Assembly: GCA_050084985.1 (NCBI GenBank)
Contig: JBITNC010000001.1
Coordinates: 106,888,001 to 106,952,000 of the forward strand
Origin: Nageia nagi
Taxonomy: Eukaryota > Pinophyta
Direction: 5' to 3'
Length of the DNA: 64,000 bases
This document shows positions 1-11,255 of the stretch, in pieces. The position numbers and the translations under genes were made by a program. The notes beneath the pieces were generated by a model. That model saw nothing but the letters and a program-made list of their open reading frames with translations, ran no database searches and was not told the origin of the DNA. Every line of letters starts with the position of its first letter. Within the stretch, counting starts at the first letter, position 1.

Positions 1-129
1 AATTTAAAAAAAATCATAAAAGTGCTTGCACTTCATAAAAACCCTTCTCTTGCATATCCAAATAACTTTATGAAATGAATTTAGGAGAGGAAATGAGAAT
101 ATTGAGGAGGATTTCAAGTATTTGTTAAA

Positions 130-1330
130 CCCTTCAATCATTGTAGTAAATGAAACTATGTTTATATCATGCATCTTGTCAAACTATTCTTGATCCTTAT
201 GTATTATTTCATATGTTGCATATATATCTATTTTATCATTCATAATCACAACATTTTATGAAAACCCTTTTTAACTACTCTTTGATGGATATCCATACCC
301 TCTTCTTGAGCTCCTATGCTAACACTTATTGGAAGAATGCTAGAAAAGGTTACAAAGTTTGGTTTCACACCTAAAAATTGCATCTATTAAAAAGTATATA
401 AAATTGTATATTATTCTTGAACCTTTTTATAATATCCATTTTATGTATATTCTATTATCATTACAGTTTATAAAATTGTATTTTCATTTGCATCTTGTCA
501 AACAATTCATGATCCTTATATATTCTTCTACATTTTGCATAGATTTCTATTAAGGAATTCAAAACCATAGAATTCAATTAACACCATTTTTTATCTACTC
601 TTTGATGGATTTCCATGCTTTATTATTGATATCCCATGGTATAACATGCTAAAATAACACCAATAAATATTATAGAGTTTGGGTTTATGCCTATAATTAT
701 ATCTATTGAAAAGTTTGTAGGGCCTTTTTGTAAAATTAATTTTCTACATATCTTGTGATCATTGCAGTCCATGAAAACTATTTTTACATCATGCATCTTA
801 TCAAATCATTTCTAGCCCTTGTGTATTCTTCTAAATTTTGCACACATGTATATTAGGTCATTCATAACCACAACATTCAATAAAAATCCCTTTTTAACTA
901 CTCAAGTTGATGGATGTTTATACCTTCTTCTTGAGCTCCCATGGTGGTACTTGCTATAAGAATTATAATAAAGGTTATAGAGTTTGATTTTTCACCTAAA
1001 AATTGCATTTTTAAAAAATTCTATAGGTTTTTTAAGAATATCTATTTTATTCATATCATGTAATTATTGTATTCCATAAATTTGTGTATCATACATCTTA
1101 TCAAATAATTCCCAACCCTTGTGCATTCTTCCATATTTTATATACATGCTTATAAGGGAATTCACAACCATAATATTTGATGCAAACCATTTTTCAATTA
1201 CTCTTTTATGGATTTCTATATCTTCTTCCCAAGCTCACATGGTGGAACTTGTGGGAAAAATATTGGCTAAGGTTATAGAGATTGATTTTATGCCTAAGAA
1301 TTACATTTGCTAAAAAGTTTGTAGAACCTT
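130..1330. repeat. ~300-bp tandem repeat array, four diverged units
   Basis: Four head-to-tail units can be aligned by eye. The anchor GCATCTTGTCAAA (variants GCATCTTATCAAA and ACATCTTATCAAA) occurs at 171, 490, 793 and 1093, giving periods of about 319, 303 and 300 bp. A second anchor, a CTTTGATGGAT-like string followed by TTTCCAT, repeats at about 272, 594, 896 and 1194 with the same spacing. A phrase like GGTTATAGAGTTTGATTTT recurs in each unit. The units are AT-rich and non-coding. Diverged single copies or parts lie at about 1880-2040, 5040-5100 and 34260-34430. It may be an old minisatellite or a tandemly duplicated LTR segment; I cannot name the family. Confidence 0.75.
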
Positions 1331-2814
1331 TCTAGAGGATTAATAAATTAATATTTTATTTAATATAATATAAATAGATAACCCACAATAATAATTGATT
1401 TTTTATTTATATTACATTATGTTTTCACCTTATTTATCTAGCCATGTATATGGAGATCTTTCATCAAGTATCATCAACAAAACTAGGCTATATGCAACTA
1501 GGTATTTCATCTATGTTGTGTTATTGATAATAAATGGATAATAATATATTTATAAATAACTTTTGATATATTTTATGTATCATGTTACTAAAGTATTTAC
1601 ATCCCCAATCCACTAGACCTATGTAAGTAGAAACATACAAAGTTTATCCTATTAAGGTTGGTTCCCAAGAGCTTCACTAGAACAAAGGGTTTAAAGGAAT
1701 CCTTGTTGTAGATAAAAATTGCATATCCTCTAATTATGCATATTTTAAAATATTGCATGCATAATGATTCATAATTGGAATAACATAAGAATAACCACTC
1801 ATGATATATAATATTTATAACCATCATTCACTAGAATTACATGGTTGCATGCAAGTAGAACACATACAAAGGTTATACTATCATGGAAGGTTGTTGGTAG
1901 AGGTTATAGAGTTTGATTTTACACTTGATAATTGAATATACTTAAAATTCTATAGGTCCTTTTCAAAAAATATATTTTGTACTTATCCTTGGATCATTAT
2001 TTTCCATGAAACTATGTTTGTATCATGCATTTTTTCCAATAACTTTATATGCAATAATCTTGGATATGAAATTGGTAATAATATGTAAATCATCATATAC
2101 TCAAAGATTCTTCACAACTATAATAGTGGTTCTAGGTGGAGTATTTAATAACTCAAACATAATTTCCAACTTTTTTCTATGCTAATAGAGAAGCAATTAC
2201 TTATCATCAACCTCACATCAAATAACATGGGTATTGTATTTGAAATATGCCCCAATACCTTCATCTTATTTGATAATTTTATCAATTTTTCATATGTATA
2301 TTGTGTTTGTGTGTGTGATTTTCTCCTATAAGAAAATCATGTACCCTTTTTCAATTTCAATCCAACTACATCCAACTTTATTATTGATTTCTCTATCTTT
2401 CATCCATATCCTTACTCTTTGAACATCATCCTAGCTACCCACTTTATAAAACAATATTTGAAATAAGAACATAAACTAGAGCATATTTAGGCTCTAATAA
2501 AAAATATTGTTTCTACAAATTTCATTATTCATTCTTACGTGTTTTAAAAGCAACAAATAAACACATCTACAAACCCAATTCATATATTATGGACAATTTG
2601 GAAATGAAGTTCAAATATTTCACAAGATAGCATGCATGATGAAGAAGATAAATAATAAATATATAATGCTTTTGTAGATACCATAATTTAATTTTCATTT
2701 ATTTAAAAATCCAATTAAAAATTATCTTTGTAATCCTTTGATTTTATCACCATATCAACATGGGCATCCCTTATAGTTGTATGTGTATGTTACTATGCAA
2801 TCATTGGGGGTAAT
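1331..2814. other. AT-rich intergenic DNA, one partial array unit
   Basis: No supported gene is visible. About 1880-2040 holds a degraded copy of the upstream ~300-bp unit (a GAGGTTATAGAGTTTGATTTT-like phrase followed by a TATCATGCAT string). The short open frames here have no recognisable similarity and look like chance frames in AT-rich DNA. Confidence 0.5.
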
Positions 2815-3016
2815 GCTTGCAAGAAAAAAAGAAGAGGTTAGAGAAAAAATTATTTATTTTACTATGAAAACATTAGTGGATTATGAAACTAAATATATTC
2901 CTATAGAAAAATTTGTTATGCTAGTGTTTTTGCTACAAAATAATTAAGGTATTATATAGTAGGTACCAATACTCCTATTTAAACCTTATTTATCTGGAAG
3001 GGTAACAAAATGGATA

Positions 3017-3382
3017 ATGTTACTTCAATACTTTTATCTTATTTTTATAAATAAAAAATCAATAAAAGGACAAATTATTGCAAATTTCATGGTTGATTTT
3101 CTTGGTAAAGATTCATCTCCTCTCCATGAACAATTTCAAAATGAATGTGCTACAATTACAAAAGGTGAGGTGTGGAATTTATATTTTAATGGTTCAAAAT
3201 GTATGCATGGAGTAGGGTTAGGTATTATTTTGATCTCTACTAATGTTTTTATTACTCTTTTATCTTATATATTAGCCTTTGATTGTACAAATAATGTTGT
3301 TAAATATGAACCTCATATTTTGGGTTTAAAAGCTACTATCAATATGAATGTTCAAAGTATTCATATATATATGGATTCTTAA
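3017..3382 (+). pseudogene. Ty3/gypsy RNase H domain fragment
   Basis: This is the longest open piece of the gypsy relic, 121 codons. SIKGQIIANFMVDFLG corresponds to the conserved connection into RNase H, and WNLYFNGSKCMHGVGLGIIL corresponds to the first RNase H strand, where the catalytic Asp of the usual YFDGS has become Asn (YFNGS). CTNNVVKYEPHILGLKATI aligns with the CTNNVAEYEAL block, and here Lys replaces the usual catalytic Glu. IHIYMDS retains the third acidic position. With two of the usual catalytic residues changed, the enzyme would be inactive even without the flanking stops. The frame ends in TAA right after the MDS motif. The assigned start is only the first start codon of an internal open frame, not a real initiation site. 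Confidence 0.85.
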
Positions 3383-3487
3383 TTAATTATAAATCAATTT
3401 AATGAGGTTTATAATATATAATATGAAAATATAATCCCTTATAAAGAATTTATTGCAAGGTATCTTAATCATTTTGACAATTATCAA

Positions 3488-4950
3488 TTGGAGAACATCC
3501 TAAGAAACAACAATATGTATGTGAATGCAATGGTTAGTGCAAATTCCTTAGAACCTATTGAGACTCATGATGAAGAGACTATTATTACCCAAAAAAAGAT
3601 AAGGAAATATTATTATCCTTATAATTATATTGAAAAACAAATTTATGCTTGCATTATTAATAATGTAGAATTTGAAACTAGTCCATGGTACTAAGAAATT
3701 TTTCAATATCTTAAATTTGGATATATTACTTCATAATTGCAAGTATTAGATAAAAAGAATGACAATACTAGATTGAAAAATCATGCTTCTAAATATGTTA
3801 TCATAAGCAATTTTATTTCTAGAATATCATTTGATGGCACTTTATTGAGATGGTTGAATCATAAGGAAATTGAAATAAGTTTAGAACAAGCTCCTGAGGG
3901 TATATGTGGGGTTCATTTTAATGATTTATCTATTTATCAAAAATTTATTAGGATGGGATATTATTGTCCTTATATGGAATAATATTATTTTAAATATGTA
4001 AAAAAATATTTAAATTTCCAAAAGCATGGTACTTTAGAGCTAACCCCATCTCAAACTTTGAATACTATTACATCTCCATGGCCTTTTTATATATGGACAA
4101 TTGATCTTATTGGTGTTATTAACCCCCACTCAAGTGATGTTCATAAGTTTATCATAACAACAATAAAATATTATACAAATTGGGTTGCATTTATTCCTTT
4201 AAATTAAATAATTTAAAGTAATTTAATCAATTTTATAGTTGAATATAATCATCGCTAGATTTGATATTCCTTCACAAATTTTTATGGATAATGGACCTAA
4301 TCTAGCTAGCAAGGAAATGTAATTTTTTTGCAAGATATTTCACATAGATATAAAGTATTCAAAACCATATTATATTTAATGAAATGGTAAAGTATAAGCA
4401 TCAAATAGAACTATCAAGAGTATTTTATGTGAAATAATGAAAAAGAATGGGAGAAATTGGCATGAACAACTTCCATATACTCATTAAGCATATAAAACTA
4501 GCATAAGATAAATAATTGGTGCAACTCCTTTTCATATTGTATATGGATATGAAGTAGTAATTTCTTAGAAGCTTGCAATACCTTCTTTGAGAGTGTCACT
4601 TATATGTATAATCAATGAGGAAGATTAAATAAGGGTGAGATTTCAACAATTGGAAGCTTTAGATGAAAAAACAAATTAATGCTTTGGAAAATCATATCAG
4701 AATAGATTAAAAAGAGCTTATGGTAAAAAGATCAAGTCAAAAGAATTTTGAGTGGGAGATTTGGTACTTCTTGAAAATGTGTCAAATACAATAATATATC
4801 AAGATCTCAACAATAAGTTTTAGCCAAATTGGATGGGTCCATATATTATCATTACAAATTTTAGTAAAGAGGACTACAAATTATCATATATGGAAGTTAG
4901 AGAAGTTAAGAAGCCTTACAATGTGAGACATTTGAAAATTTTTTATGAAT
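3488..4950 (+). pseudogene. Ty3/gypsy integrase relic
   Basis: Three frames hold an integrase in pieces. 3488-3694 is the linker with an EPIETHDEETIIT motif and a PWY motif seen before the zinc finger of Tat-type elements. 3737-3982 holds the start of the zinc-binding domain (EGICGVHFND, RMGYYCPYME); the HHCC cluster is degraded. Near 4080 a WPFYIWTIDLIGVINP segment marks the start of the catalytic core, with the first Asp kept. The rest of the core (4250-4560) is full of stops. The end (4740-4950) keeps a VGDLVLLEN-like block and a GPYIITNF block typical of the C-terminal domain. Role in a live element: joining of the cDNA to host DNA. This copy is dead. Confidence 0.8.
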
Positions 4951-4960
4951 AAATAGTTCA

Positions 4961-5699
4961 TAATAAATAGGTCATTCCCTAAATAAAATCATTATGATGA
5001 AATCCTCAGTTGGGAAAAAGACATCGTATAAAATTGTAGTCCATAAAATTGTATATAAATAATGCATATTATCAAATAATTCTTGATCCTTATGTATTTA
5101 AATTAATCATTGCAACATTTAAGATCTTGGTATATTGAATACATGCTATAATTACATACTATCTTATTTCTCAACATGGATATATTCTTGTAGTTGGAAA
5201 TCATAAACTTCTCAATATGGCTAACAATAAGCTTGAAGATAGGGTGAATGATCATTGCCAATCTATGTGGATAACCCATTAGAGAAAATGCCATAGTGTT
5301 CTCACATTTTTTAAATATTCATTTTTGCTTTATACATGTTATATATATGAAGACATTCTGAGGAATTTATAAATAATTTTTATAGATATATTTATCGATG
5401 ATTATTAATTATCATAAAATTTGTAACTTTGATGGTTTTTAAAGGTGGTTTTGTACCCATGTATAAGATCATTTTTTCACATTATCAAAACATATAGAAA
5501 ATACAATTTTGTAGGGTAGGTTTTAGCCACCACTTACTATTTGAATATTTTTATGATACCCTCATATACAATGTGCAAAAATATTATCATTAAAGCCTTT
5601 TAACTATGGTTTTGAACTACCCTTGAAGCCTAATTTTGGTATAGTGGGGTAAAGATTTAAAGATACCAAAACCTTACAAAAAGTTTTTTCCTCTTCAAC
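4961..5699. other. AT-rich spacer between gypsy and L1 relics
   Basis: No gene is supported. 5040-5100 repeats the anchor phrase of the 1-1330 tandem array (AATGCATATTATCAAATAATTC-like, then TTGATCCTTATGTATT), which could be the remains of the gypsy 3' LTR or a dispersed copy of that repeat. I see no clear LTR end. Confidence 0.4.
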
Positions 5700-7640
5700 T
5701 TTTCCAATCCTTCATATCTAAAAGGCATAATATATTATGAGCCATAATATATTTGTAATTTTTGCATACAAAATAAAGGATCACCCATTGATTCAAAGCA
5801 AGTTTAAGTCCAAAAATTTGATTCCACTAGCACAAATACAAAGTCCCAATAGACACCCCCTAAAGGTGGTCAAGATGGATTGCAAGTCACTATTAGAAAA
5901 AATAATAAGAAAAATACTTAGAATATTAGTCCTATATCTATTCTAGGTAATTCTTTGCAACCCCTTTCTAGGCCCAGTTACCCATCCATATAGCTCCCAA
6001 GTCCATGTTGATAGTAGGAGGCCCTCATTCAAGGCCTATGGTAACCCCTACCTCTTCTCATGAGGCTTTTTGGACTCAAGTTATTTCACAAACCTCTCAG
6101 GAGGATCATTTTTAGTTAATAGGTTGAAGATGTTATATACAATAACAAGATAAATATCAACAAATGGATTTTCTAAGAGGAAACCAACAGTATGTTGTTA
6201 ACAACACCATCAATATTTGGCATGATCTTGGGGATGAAGAAAATATTAAGGACTCGGGAGTTATTCTTATAGATAGTTACTCATGATATTTTTATCATGG
6301 AATGTTAAAGGATTGATAGGCCCAATATAAAAATATTTGGTCCAAAAGGAGATTTCTTCCTCTATTAACATATTTGGCTCTATGATCTTTGTTTATCTAT
6401 AAGAAGTGAAGATGATGGATTTTATTATTCAAAGTATGTATACCTTTTTATGTCCACATAGATAATTTTTGGTAAAAAATCACTTGCATGGGAAAGGAGG
6501 TGACGTTACATTCATAATCCTTTGATGAATTAATCATATTATTTATTGGGGAGTGAATCCCTCAAATCAAGAGATCTAGATCATTATGAAAATTGCAAGA
6601 ATATATTTTGATATTCTTACTATTTATACATCTAATGAGGCTTTGTATATATATGAGCTTTGGTGTTGGTGTACTTTTATGCTACAACTGCTAATTTGGA
6701 TTTTTTTTATGGGAATTTTAATATGATAAAAAAGGCTTTTGATAAGTTAGGTCAACTTCCTACATGATGGTTCATATGAGAAATAGCAACATGAGTTTTA
6801 GTTTGAAATAACTTGGGGTGATCCTAAATCTTATTTTTCTCCTAATTTTCATGATAATTTATGATTTAAATGGTCTAATTTTCAAGGGGAAACTATAATA
6901 TTCTTGAACACCTAAATAGAGCCATGATTTTTAACCAATAATATTTAAGCTTTGATAGATTAGTAGGCTCTAGGACCATAGTTGAAGTTGTCTCAGTCAC
7001 TACTAGTTATGTTCATTTTCCTATTATCTTCTCTAATTTTCTTACTTACTTCACCCTAAGGTTTATGATTCCCAATTCATTTTTTTATACCTCATTTCTA
7101 GAGCAGCCTACCATAGTGAATCACTTTTGTAGAATTTAGAACCTTGTCCCTAAGCTTTAGGCAATTATTAAGAGTATTGAATGGTGAAATAAGTTTATTA
7201 CACACAACCATTTTATTATGTAATCCTTATTAAAAAAGGTAGCCTTTTATATAAGACATGAAAATTTTTCTTTGCAAGAAGATCTTGTTAAGGCCATAAT
7301 TAAGCTAGAAGCCAACCTTTTAAATGAATAGTGTCAAGCTCATATTGTATAGCTGCATCATGAATTAGATATATATAAGTTATATGAAGCTAGAGGGGAT
7401 CAAATTATATCTGTATTACATTAGCTTAAAATTATTGATATGGTGTCTAAGTAATTCATTTAGAAATATTGATCACCTCATTAATCAACCCAATTTAAAG
7501 CTATTTAATATAATGAAATGGAATACACTTTAGTTCATGATATCACTAATGTCTTTATGTGATATTATAACCAAGTATTCTTCTATTGAGCTAAAATGAT
7601 AGAAATACATGAGGTCCTTCAATTTCATACTTATGTGATT
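5700..7640 (+). mobile_element. Decayed L1-type LINE, ORF1 end to RT linker
   Basis: At about 6283 the plus strand encodes FLSWNVKGL, the conserved start of the plant L1 apurinic endonuclease (family form ILSWNVRGL). Downstream, in shifting frames, come segments resembling the endonuclease body (6340-6960) and the long region between endonuclease and reverse transcriptase (about 7190-7600), heavily interrupted by stops. 5737-5946 is an open frame upstream of the endonuclease that may be the tail of ORF1; this assignment is by position only. I cannot trace the RT domain: similarity stops before about 7650, where copia sequence begins. A 3' truncation or a later insertion is the likely reason. 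Confidence 0.6.
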
Positions 7641-7801
7641 CATGTCAAAGTTTTAGATACTCAATGAGCAAAATGTGACAAACCTCTTTGTTTAAAAGAT
7701 ATTTAAAATGCCTAGTTTCAAAGGGAAGATGATAAAGGTTTAGGATTATATAGATTACCATACAAATTTCATAAAAAAGATGGACCTTAGTTGGTCTTCA
7801 A

Positions 7802-8113
7802 TTGCATAATGTTTACCAAGAATCTTTGTTCATAGGTTCATTAGGCAAGTTGATTAATAGAGGCAAGTTCAATAACTTCATGATAGTAATTAACACAAGA
7901 ATCGATGATGAAAAAGTGTACTCCTTGGAAAATCTTTCTAGGCTTCTTCTAAAATATAAGGAAACTCTTAACACAATTTTTTTAATCTCCACTTCTAAGG
8001 AGCATCCTATGGAGCTTGTACCAATCAAGAATTACTTCAAAAAAAAGTTCAATAATCAAATAAAATATTCCTATACTTTGAAAAAGGACTTCAAGAAAGG
8101 TGGAAATAAATAG
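7802..8113 (+). pseudogene. Copia gag-like fragment
   Basis: A 103-codon open frame rich in Lys, Asn and Ile precedes the zinc-knuckle remnant of relic A. It ends with a basic tail (KKDFKKGGNK), as gag does just before the CCHC knuckle. I do not see a clear match to the UBN2-type gag core, so the assignment rests on position and on the basic tail. In a live element the product would form the cytoplasmic virus-like particle. The next frame, 8100-8345, overlaps a remnant reading roughly as a CxxxxGHxxxxY knuckle with the cysteines mostly lost. Confidence 0.5.
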
Positions 8114-8363
8114 CATAATAGCTATGACAAGTCTAGCAAATCCAAATCCAAAACCAAATTTGATGGTAATTATTATTTATGTACTATCTATGGTCACAAG
8201 GAATAATATTACTTCAAGAAGAATAAATAATAAGGTGGCAAAGGAACTAAAAAAATCAAACAACTTCAAAGATAAGAAGAAGAATAATAAATCTACTTTT
8301 GTTTGTTTTCTTTACTCCAGGTCTCACACTTTATTGAATTATTAGATTGTCAACTCTAGATTC

Positions 8364-8588
8364 ATGAATCACATGTGTTTTGTAAAGGCTATATTTGAAA
8401 TTTTTTATAATTATAGAAAGGATGTAGTTGTGATAACTGATAATTTAATAATTGAATTTCAAGGGATTAGAAGTGTGTTGGTGCATAGAAAGGTTCTTAA
8501 AAATATGCTCTACATGCTTAAAATTAGTATTAACCTTATTTTTGTAATTCAAGTTGTGAGGAAAGGATACTCATTCAAGTTCAACTAA
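8364..8588 (+). pseudogene. Copia protease region fragment
   Basis: The frame reads MNHMCFVKAIFEIF near its start, corresponding to the stretch SxHMTG....F after the aspartic protease active site of copia proteins. VITDNLIIEFQGIRSVLV matches the ..ADN..I...G.G.V block, and VLKNMLYMLKISINLIFV matches the V..VLYVP.L..NLLSV block. The catalytic DSG itself lies just upstream, around 8345, and is destroyed there (VNSRF is readable instead). The fragment is therefore inactive. The product in a live element would cut the gag-pol polyprotein. Confidence 0.75.
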
Positions 8589-8879
8589 CACTCCTAGTGC
8601 ATTAAGAAAGGACTTTCCACTTTGGTGAAATGATCAATGAAAGATGATCTCTACGTTATGGATCAAGTTCCAACAAATATGTGCCTTGCTATGAATATTT
8701 TCTCTAGGGGCAACCTTTGGCACCATTGACTAGGATATATTAAACAAAAATGTACTCAATTCATAAAAAATCATGAACTTGTAAAAAGGTTTACATTTGA
8801 TATCACCCATAATTAGTCTCTACGAGAAGTGCATATTAAGAAAGATGAATAGGAAACAATCTGAGAAAGATAAGGCAAT

Positions 8880-9503
8880 AGGGGAAATACAACCTCTTTA
8901 GCTTATTTATTTTAATTTTATAGGTCTATTTTAGACTAAGTATCTTGGGGGAGGATCTTATATCTTTACCTTCATTGATGACTTCAATAGGATGATATTC
9001 AATTATCTACATAAGCATAAGGATCGAATATTTTATAAGTTCAAAGATTTTAAAACTTTTGTTGAAAATTAGATTGAATTTAAAACCAAGATGTTGAGAT
9101 TTGATAATGGGGTTGAATATAATACTAATGCATTTAATGATTATTATGCCAAATACAAGATCAAAAGGAAATTCATGATACCTTACATCCCTTAGCAAAA
9201 TGGTATTTTTGAAAGAAAGAATAAAACCATTTAGAAAATGGCTAGGTACATGTTGAGAAATCTTTCTAGTTTCTTATGGGATGAAGCTATGAACATTGGG
9301 ATCCACAACCTAAATAGATTCCCTATGAAAGAAGTTGAAGGTAAAACCTTATATGAGGCATGAATAAGAAAGAAACCTAACATCTCTCACCTTAGGATAT
9401 TTGGTTGTGATGCCTATGTCTTAACTATTTTTGAGAAAAGAAAAATGTTAGAAAAGAGATTCAAAAAGTGCATCTTTATTGGTTATAATAGTCAGCATAA
9501 AGG
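8880..9503 (+). pseudogene. Copia integrase relic (relic A)
   Basis: From about 8935 the frame reads a GGGSYIFTFIDDFNRM block (first catalytic Asp region, second part), then MLRFDNGVEYN with the second Asp, then an IPYIP-stop-QNGIFERKNK block with the catalytic Glu. The in-frame TAG at 9193-9195 sits where copia integrases have Gln (family TPQQNG), and the TGA at 9361-9363 sits where they have Trp (YEAW). The C-terminal HLRIFGC-like and KCIFIGYN blocks follow. The frame runs to 9503, where a MITE has split it. The remaining codons (a GYR-type block and an ILRDVKVNE block) continue at 9823. Confidence 0.85.
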
Positions 9504-9822
9504 AATAGGGGGTTAGTAGAAAACTTTCAAAACATGTATAAAAATGGGATTCTTTAAAAAAACCCTAATTTTAAAATTTATCACCTCCCCTTTAAATTTA
9601 TTAAACCTCTTATTTTAAAAATTTACCACCTCTCCACAACCCCCCACCTTAATTATGCATCCCTTTCCCCTTCCCATCACCCACCCCCCCTTTTTAAATA
9701 CCCCTACCCTCTTTGCTTATAAAATATTTATCAATATAATTGAACTAGATATTAAAAATACCCTCTATATTTTTGAACATGATATTTACCATTTTATAAT
9801 AGTGACCCCCCATACATAAAGG
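9496..9822. mobile_element. hAT-like MITE with 8-bp target duplication
   Basis: A 311-bp non-coding insert occupies 9504-9814, flanked by the perfect 8-bp direct repeat CATAAAGG at 9496-9503 and 9815-9822. Its ends form an imperfect terminal inverted repeat. Read inwards, the left end is AATAGGGGGTTAGTA and the right end is TATGGGGGGTCACTA, 11 of 15 positions matching. If the insert and one copy of the repeat are ignored, the host copia integrase frame continues in phase. An 8-bp duplication with G-rich TIRs fits hAT superfamily MITEs. The interior is AT-rich with C-runs on this strand (about 9580-9720) and has no open frame, so it would need a transposase from elsewhere. Confidence 0.8.
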
Positions 9823-10740
9823 CTACAGGCTCTACTTCTCTTACTCTGTAGCAATATTCATATTAAGGGATGTAAAGGTTAATGAACTTCCTAAGGAATT
9901 TGCTTCTTATGAGGACCTCGATGATCTTGATGACTCTTCTATTGCACCTTACTAGTTGGATATTAGTGTATATAAGTTACCTAAGGAGAAAAATTCTCTA
10001 ACATAAAGTATAATGAGAAGCATGACCTTAAACAAATCCTTATTTTCTAAAATTCATAATAATAATGATCCCTCATCATTTAAGGAAGCTTCAAAGCATG
10101 AATGCTGGATGGAAGCCATGAAAGTGGAATATAAGGATCTGGTGAAAAATTAAACTTGAAACTTGTTTTCGTATCCCAATGAATAGAATTTGATTAGTAA
10201 TAAGTGGATTTACAAGGTCAAATATAATTCAATTGAAAAAATTAAGAAATAGAAGGAAAGGTTAGTAGCCAATTGTTTGCTTAGAAATATGGAGTTGATT
10301 ATGAGGAAACCTTTGCCCCAATGGAAAAGATGCCCATAGTTAAGTTAATCATTTCTCTTTTAGTATCTTAAAGGCTAAAAATGTTTGCAACTTGATGTTA
10401 AGAGTACTTTTCTAAATGGTGACTTAGATGTGGAGATCTACATAAATCAACCAAAAGGGTTTGTTGAAAAAGGTATATTCCCTTGTGTGCATGCTAAAGA
10501 AGTCATTGTATGGACTTAAGTAATCACCTAGAGCTTGATATAAAAATATTTTAGGATACTTTATGAACATTTGGTTCTCTAACTATTTTTCTAATTCAAA
10601 TCTATATTTTCTCAATTAGGAACAAGGCTTGGTCTTTATTCTTCTCTATGTTGATGATCTTTTGATCACATAGAATAATGATAAAATCATCCAAAAGTGT
10701 ATATTAAAACTTAAGGCAACATTTGAAATGACTATATTCA
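9823..10740 (+). pseudogene. Copia reverse transcriptase relic (relic A)
   Basis: After the MITE the frame gives ILRDVKVNELPKE, the usual end of copia integrase, and then the RT domain. CWMEAMKVEYKDL, the ISNKWIYKVKYN block, LQLDVKSTFLNGD (the first RT Asp block) and EIYINQPKGF are easily read. The LYVDD-type active site is visible as MLMIF/LYVDDLL across frames near 10650. Similarity ends at KATFEMT, around 10735. Several stops and at least two frame changes kill the domain. A live protein would copy element RNA into DNA inside the particle. Confidence 0.85.
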
Positions 10741-11255
10741 TCTCATACACTAATACCTAATGAAAATATGACTAATAAACTATTTCCTTATATCCCAAGA
10801 TCTCTTGAAAGCCATCTATCTCATTATCAAAAAAGAATAAACACAATAGCAATCTCATAAATTTAAGATCAATATAAAGTTGTCCCTCCAACCTTGGGAG
10901 TACATACACTAATCTAAGATTTCTCACAACTCACTTTATAACTTCTCCTACAACCCAACCAAGAGCATAAATTTTCTTTAAAAATGTTGTATAAATGCGA
11001 GTAAGCCCTCTATTTATAGGTGAAATTAATACATTAGGTCACACTAATATCCAAGGTGCACACTAAGATCCAATCATAAAGCTTTACCATTATCATTTGG
11101 ATAAGCTTACTTTATAAGTGGGTGGTGTGTGGGGATAAGTCTTTTTAATTCTTTATTCACTTAAATACTTTAGAAAGTATTTAAGTGGATAATATTAAGG
11201 AGGTTATATTTTATTTTATATATACCTATCATAATATTTATTATACATTTTAACA
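10741..11255 (-). repeat. 3' LTR of copia relic B (minus)
   Basis: On the minus strand the LTR starts at 11255 with TGTTAAAATG, directly after a short purine tract (ATGAGGAG, 11256-11263), as expected at a 3' LTR. It is alignable by eye with the LTR at 20520 (plus strand) and the one at about 23.33-23.83 kb (minus strand). The shared blocks are the TGT(T/A)..AATGTATAAT start, a TTAAGTATTTAAGTG-like block, the TATA box region and an ACTCACTTTATAAC/ACTCACTT block. The low-coordinate end is less certain. I place it where copia relic A's RT similarity ends, near 10740. Confidence 0.65.
11009..11019 (-). promoter_or_regulatory. TATA box of copia LTR B
   Basis: The minus strand reads CCTATAAATAG, a textbook plant TATA box. 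The same core, CTATAAATAG, stands at the equivalent position in the two related LTRs of this window (20740-20749 plus, 23611-23620 minus). Conservation in three diverged copies supports it as the retrotransposon promoter. Confidence 0.65.

Larger units (their letters stand above)
2815..4960 (+). mobile_element. Decayed Ty3/gypsy (Tat/Ogre-like) pol relic
   Basis: The reverse transcriptase C-terminus, RNase H and integrase of a Ty3/gypsy element can be read in order on the plus strand across several frames with many stops. From 2850 a TLVDYETKYIPIEK-like segment matches the end of plant gypsy RT. It is followed by RNase H (3017-3382), a linker, the integrase zinc-binding region (about 3740-4010), the integrase core (about 4075-4500) and a C-terminal segment ending near 4950 in the NVRHLK-type tail. 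The order RNase H then integrase and the motifs HEGICG-like and RMGYYCPYME fit the Tat/Ogre branch of non-chromodomain gypsy. Gag, protease and most of RT are absent and no LTR could be defined, so it is a 5'-truncated dead copy. Confidence 0.85.
7650..10740 (+). mobile_element. Ty1/copia relic A (5' and central part)
   Basis: Gag end, zinc knuckle, protease, integrase and most of reverse transcriptase appear in Ty1/copia order on the plus strand: gag-like frame 7802-8113, degraded CCHC near 8160-8230, protease region 8340-8590, integrase 8880-9840 and RT 10080-10735. A 311-bp MITE interrupts the end of integrase (9504-9814). RT similarity stops abruptly just after the FEMT motif near 10735, where an LTR in the opposite orientation begins. 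The missing RT end and RNase H of a similar element reappear at 18.96 kb on the same strand, so that piece may be its displaced 3' half. Stops are frequent, many at positions where the family has Gln or Trp. Confidence 0.85.
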
